Position numbers and translations under genes: made by a program. The notes beneath the pieces were generated by a model. That model was not told where the DNA came from. It saw only the letters and a list, made by a program, of their open reading frames with translations, and searched no databases. This document shows, one piece after another, positions 61,906-64,000 of a stretch of 64,000 bases of DNA. The number at the start of each line of letters is the position of its first letter. Position 1 is the first letter of the stretch. This DNA comes from Paenibacillus yonginensis. GTDB taxonomy: Bacteria; Bacillota; Bacilli; Paenibacillales; Paenibacillaceae. The stretch covers positions 2,051,501-2,115,500 of the forward strand of contig NZ_CP014167.1 of NCBI RefSeq assembly GCF_001685395.1, given 5' to 3'.

Positions 61906-63268
61906 CGTTCAAACGCTCCTTCACTGCTTGAAGCAATACCGCCTTATCGTTCTCCAGGTCTCCTGCGGCCACTTGTTCCAGCAGTTCCTTCATCAGTTCG
62001 CCCAGCCACGGTCCGCCGCGCCGGCCGCTGCCGCTCATCACCTCGCCGGCGGTCAACGCCAGATCAGTCACTTTATGTACAGGCACAGTCTGGTGCCACT
62101 TGGCGGCTTCGGCCAGAAAGACGGCTCGTTTTGTTTTTTCCGCGCCTTCGCTCTCCGCCTCTGGCCCGGCGGACAGCCGACCTGCTTCACGCCGGAGCCA
62201 TAAGGCAGCAGCGTCCTTCCCGAAGGTAAGCTGCAGGTACACCCAGTACCGGCGCCATTGCTCGAGCACGCCGCCGTCCAGACCCCGGCCGGCAGGCACC
62301 TTAGCGTCCCCGGCCGGCTCGGTCCCGGCCTCGAGCAGCTCGCCCACCGCTTCTTCGATATAAAGAAGCGCCGTGACCTGCCGGGTTAATACGCCCGGAA
62401 AGGTCCAGCTGCGCAGCAGCGGCTCGGCTTCTTCCGCCGCAACCCGCAAAACCTGCAGCAGCCAGGACCAGCGCAGCGCCGGCTCATCCGCCGGCAGGGC
62501 GGTCAGCCCTGCCAGCTCCGCCAGCCCGTCCAGCCCGTCCGCACCGGGACGGCTGGCCGCAGGCGGCAGCGGCGCTTTGGCCGGCAGCAGCAGGCCGCTG
62601 CGCCGCAGCAGCTCCAGGCCGCGCACAGGCCGCGGCCCCAGCACGATCCGCTCCAGCTCCGCGCGGATCCGCTCCACCGCGATGTAAGCCATGCCATCGC
62701 GGCACTGCAAAAGCCCGCGCCAGAGGCTTGTCAGCGGCTTGAAGCCGAAGACCGAAGCGAAGCGGACCGCGCGCAGCATGCGCAGCGCGTCCTCTTCGAA
62801 CCGCTCTTCCGGCTTCCCGACGCAGCGTATCCAGCCGCGCTCGATATCTCCGCGCCCTCCATACGGGTCAAACAGCTGCCCGTCCAGACTCCGGGCAATC
62901 GCGTTCATCGTGAAGTCGCGTCTCTTCAGATCTTCGTCAACCGCGTCAACAAATTCGACTTCCTCCGGTCTGCGGTGATCCTTATACCCCGTTTCCTTGC
63001 GGAAAGTCGTCACTTCAAAAGACCATTCCGCCAGCAGAACCGTAACCGTTCCATGAGCCAGTCCGGTTGGCACTGTTCTTTCGAACAGCTCCATCACCTG
63101 TGCGGGCTCGGCGGATGTAGCGATATCCATATCGTGAACGGGGCGTCCCATCAATTCGTCACGGACGCAGCCGCCGACATAAAAGGCCTGATAACCGGCC
63201 GTTTCCAGGCGGCGCAGGACCTCGTCTCCGGCGGACGCCATGCCGGGCTCAGCTTGTAACCATAACAT
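61886..63268 (-). CDS. cca: CCA-adding tRNA nucleotidyltransferase
   Basis: A 460-residue class II enzyme that builds or repairs the tRNA 3' CCA end. The head domain has VGGCVRDELMGRPVHDMDIAT (Asp pair DxD), RRDFTMNAIA and the RRA-type motifs EDALRMLRAVRFA. About residues 205-300 form a Gly/Ala/Pro-rich stretch with GC-rich codons (about 62270-62800), and then a helical tail. I chose ATG 63268 (MLWLQAEPGMASAGD) to match the family; an upstream TTG at 63316 is also open, and an ATG at 63241 is possible. It lies between bshA and birA. Confidence 0.92.
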   Translation of the reverse strand: MLWLQAEPGMASAGDEVLRRLETAGYQAFYVGGCVRDELMGRPVHDMDIATSAEPAQVMELFERTVPTGLAHGTVTVLLAEWSFEVTTFRKETGYKDHRRPEEVEFVDAVDEDLKRRDFTMNAIARSLDGQLFDPYGGRGDIERGWIRCVGKPEERFEEDALRMLRAVRFASVFGFKPLTSLWRGLLQCRDGMAYIAVERIRAELERIVLGPRPVRGLELLRRSGLLLPAKAPLPPAASRPGADGLDGLAELAGLTALPADEPALRWSWLLQVLRVAAEEAEPLLRSWTFPGVLTRQVTALLYIEEAVGELLEAGTEPAGDAKVPAGRGLDGGVLEQWRRYWVYLQLTFGKDAAALWLRREAGRLSAGPEAESEGAEKTKRAVFLAEAAKWHQTVPVHKVTDLALTAGEVMSGSGRRGGPWLGELMKELLEQVAAGDLENDKAVLLQAVKERLNDGQESN

Positions 63269-63322
63269 CCCCAAGCTTACATCCCCCGTTTCGGCAAAAC
63301 CTCCGTGTGCCGTCAAAGCCGC

Positions 63323-64000
63323 TTAAGCCTTGGGCAGACCACAGGCCGTCAGCTTAGGCTTGGATTGTTCCGCCTGCAGCACACGATAATATATTTGCTC
63401 ATATTGTTTTGTGATTTTCTCGCTGTTAAACTCGGTTTGCGCCCGGCGAATGCACGCTTGTTTGACCTTGGCGGTCAAAACCTCGTCGTTCAGCAGCTGC
63501 AGCGCGAAATCCGCCATCGCAGCCGTATCGCCGATCGGCGCCAGATAACCGGTCTCGCCGTGCTTGACCAGCTCCGGAATACCGCCGGCCATCGAGCCGA
63601 TGGTCGGAACGCCGCAGGCCATCGCTTCTAGGGCTACCAGCCCGAAGCTTTCTTTCTCCGATGGCAGCAGCAGCACATCCGCCATTGAAATGATCTGGGC
63701 GATTTCATCCTGTTTGCCCAGGAACCGAATCTTATCCTCCAGCCCCATATCTCGAATCTGGCACTGGATCTTCGGCAAATCCGGACCTTCTCCTACAAAC
63801 AGCAGCCTGGCCGGAATTTCCTTGGACACGCGCGCAAACACGTCCACAACGTCCTTCACCCGCTTTACCGGCCGGAAGTTGGAAACGTGCATCAGGATTT
63901 TTTCGTCCGGTGCCGCAAATTCCTTGCGCAGTTCGGATACATCGCGTGGATAATAGAAACGTTCATCCACAAAATTGTACGTTAAATCAATGCCTCGGGT
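63323..64000 (-). CDS. bshA: Bacillithiol glycosyltransferase BshA (N-terminal part missing)
   Basis: The 226 C-terminal codons of a GT4 glycosyltransferase that joins UDP-GlcNAc to malate in bacillithiol synthesis; the frame continues past base 64000. The donor-binding Rossmann domain is seen: HVSNFRPVKRV, LFVGEGPDLP, LLLPSEKESFGLVALEAMACGVP (the E-X7-E motif) and GGIPE. It stands upstream of cca, matching the Bacillus order bshA-cca-birA. The 54-bp gap to cca contains no regulatory signal. Confidence 0.92.
   Translation of the reverse strand, partial: TRGIDLTYNFVDERFYYPRDVSELRKEFAAPDEKILMHVSNFRPVKRVKDVVDVFARVSKEIPARLLFVGEGPDLPKIQCQIRDMGLEDKIRFLGKQDEIAQIISMADVLLLPSEKESFGLVALEAMACGVPTIGSMAGGIPELVKHGETGYLAPIGDTAAMADFALQLLNDEVLTAKVKQACIRRAQTEFNSEKITKQYEQIYYRVLQAEQSKPKLTACGLPKA

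Noticed and set aside
1-64000. CRISPR arrays, IS elements, prophage, toxin-antitoxin or tRNA genes
   Set aside because: No regular spaced repeats, transposase or integrase motifs, terminal inverted repeats, or cloverleaf with CCA end were seen in reading both strands.

Overview
The window reads as about 64 kb of chromosome from a spore-forming Firmicute of the Paenibacillaceae, most likely Paenibacillus or a close relative. This rests on protein-level resemblance to Paenibacillus and Bacillus families, strong AGGAGG-type ribosome binding sites with frequent GTG and TTG starts, a bacillithiol glycosyltransferase (BshA), a proline T-box, a tandem glycine riboswitch, SLH-domain and stalk-domain cell-wall proteins, and the Bacillus-like gene order cca-birA-panB-panC-panD-dinG-(ypmB)-asnS-dnaD. 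No database search was possible. I see no rRNA, tRNA, CRISPR array, insertion sequence, integrase or prophage gene.

Layout. Positions 1-22.3 kb are almost entirely minus strand: a cut YesN-type response regulator; a GNAT acetyltransferase with purT; a heterodimeric ABC exporter behind a leader that looks like a translational or transcriptional attenuator; a two-headed dynamin-like GTPase (DynA); a small unknown protein and endonuclease III; a cell-envelope block (SLH protein, GerMN lipoprotein, two paralogous cell-wall amidases); ung; leuCD; and signal peptidase I. Positions 22.4-33.2 kb are mainly plus strand: a LysR regulator, T-box-controlled proBAC, and glycine-riboswitch-controlled gcvT-gcvPA-gcvPB. 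gcvH lies separately on the minus strand just before the riboswitch, and a nitrilase-family amidase faces lysR.

From 33.2 kb to the end everything is again on the minus strand. First come an AbrB-family membrane protein, a UPF0173 hydrolase with an Rrf2 regulator that share a matching operator, and a LacI-headed operon (sugar-type ABC uptake without its ATPase, a PHP metallohydrolase and an MFS transporter). Next are a nitroreductase-like protein, hbd-ackA-asnS-dnaD, a compact FtsH-like protease with a membrane-anchored partner, and a secreted asparaginase. The window ends with the housekeeping run bshA-cca-birA / panBCD / TPR / dinG-rex-mtaD-ypmB.

Most of the unusual content is regulatory rather than new protein families. 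The points most worth following are: (1) a 9-codon leader peptide and two 13-bp repeats that compete for one complementary segment in front of the ABC exporter; (2) near-identical ECF-sigma-type promoters (GCAAC, 16 bp, CGTC) before both amidases; (3) TGTGC-N8-GCACA sites before both the Rrf2 gene and its neighbour hydrolase; (4) two AAACCGGTTT operators 130 bp apart upstream of lacI; (5) a structured leader with an intrinsic terminator before panBCD; and (6) palindrome and repeat arrangements at the asparaginase and lysR promoters.
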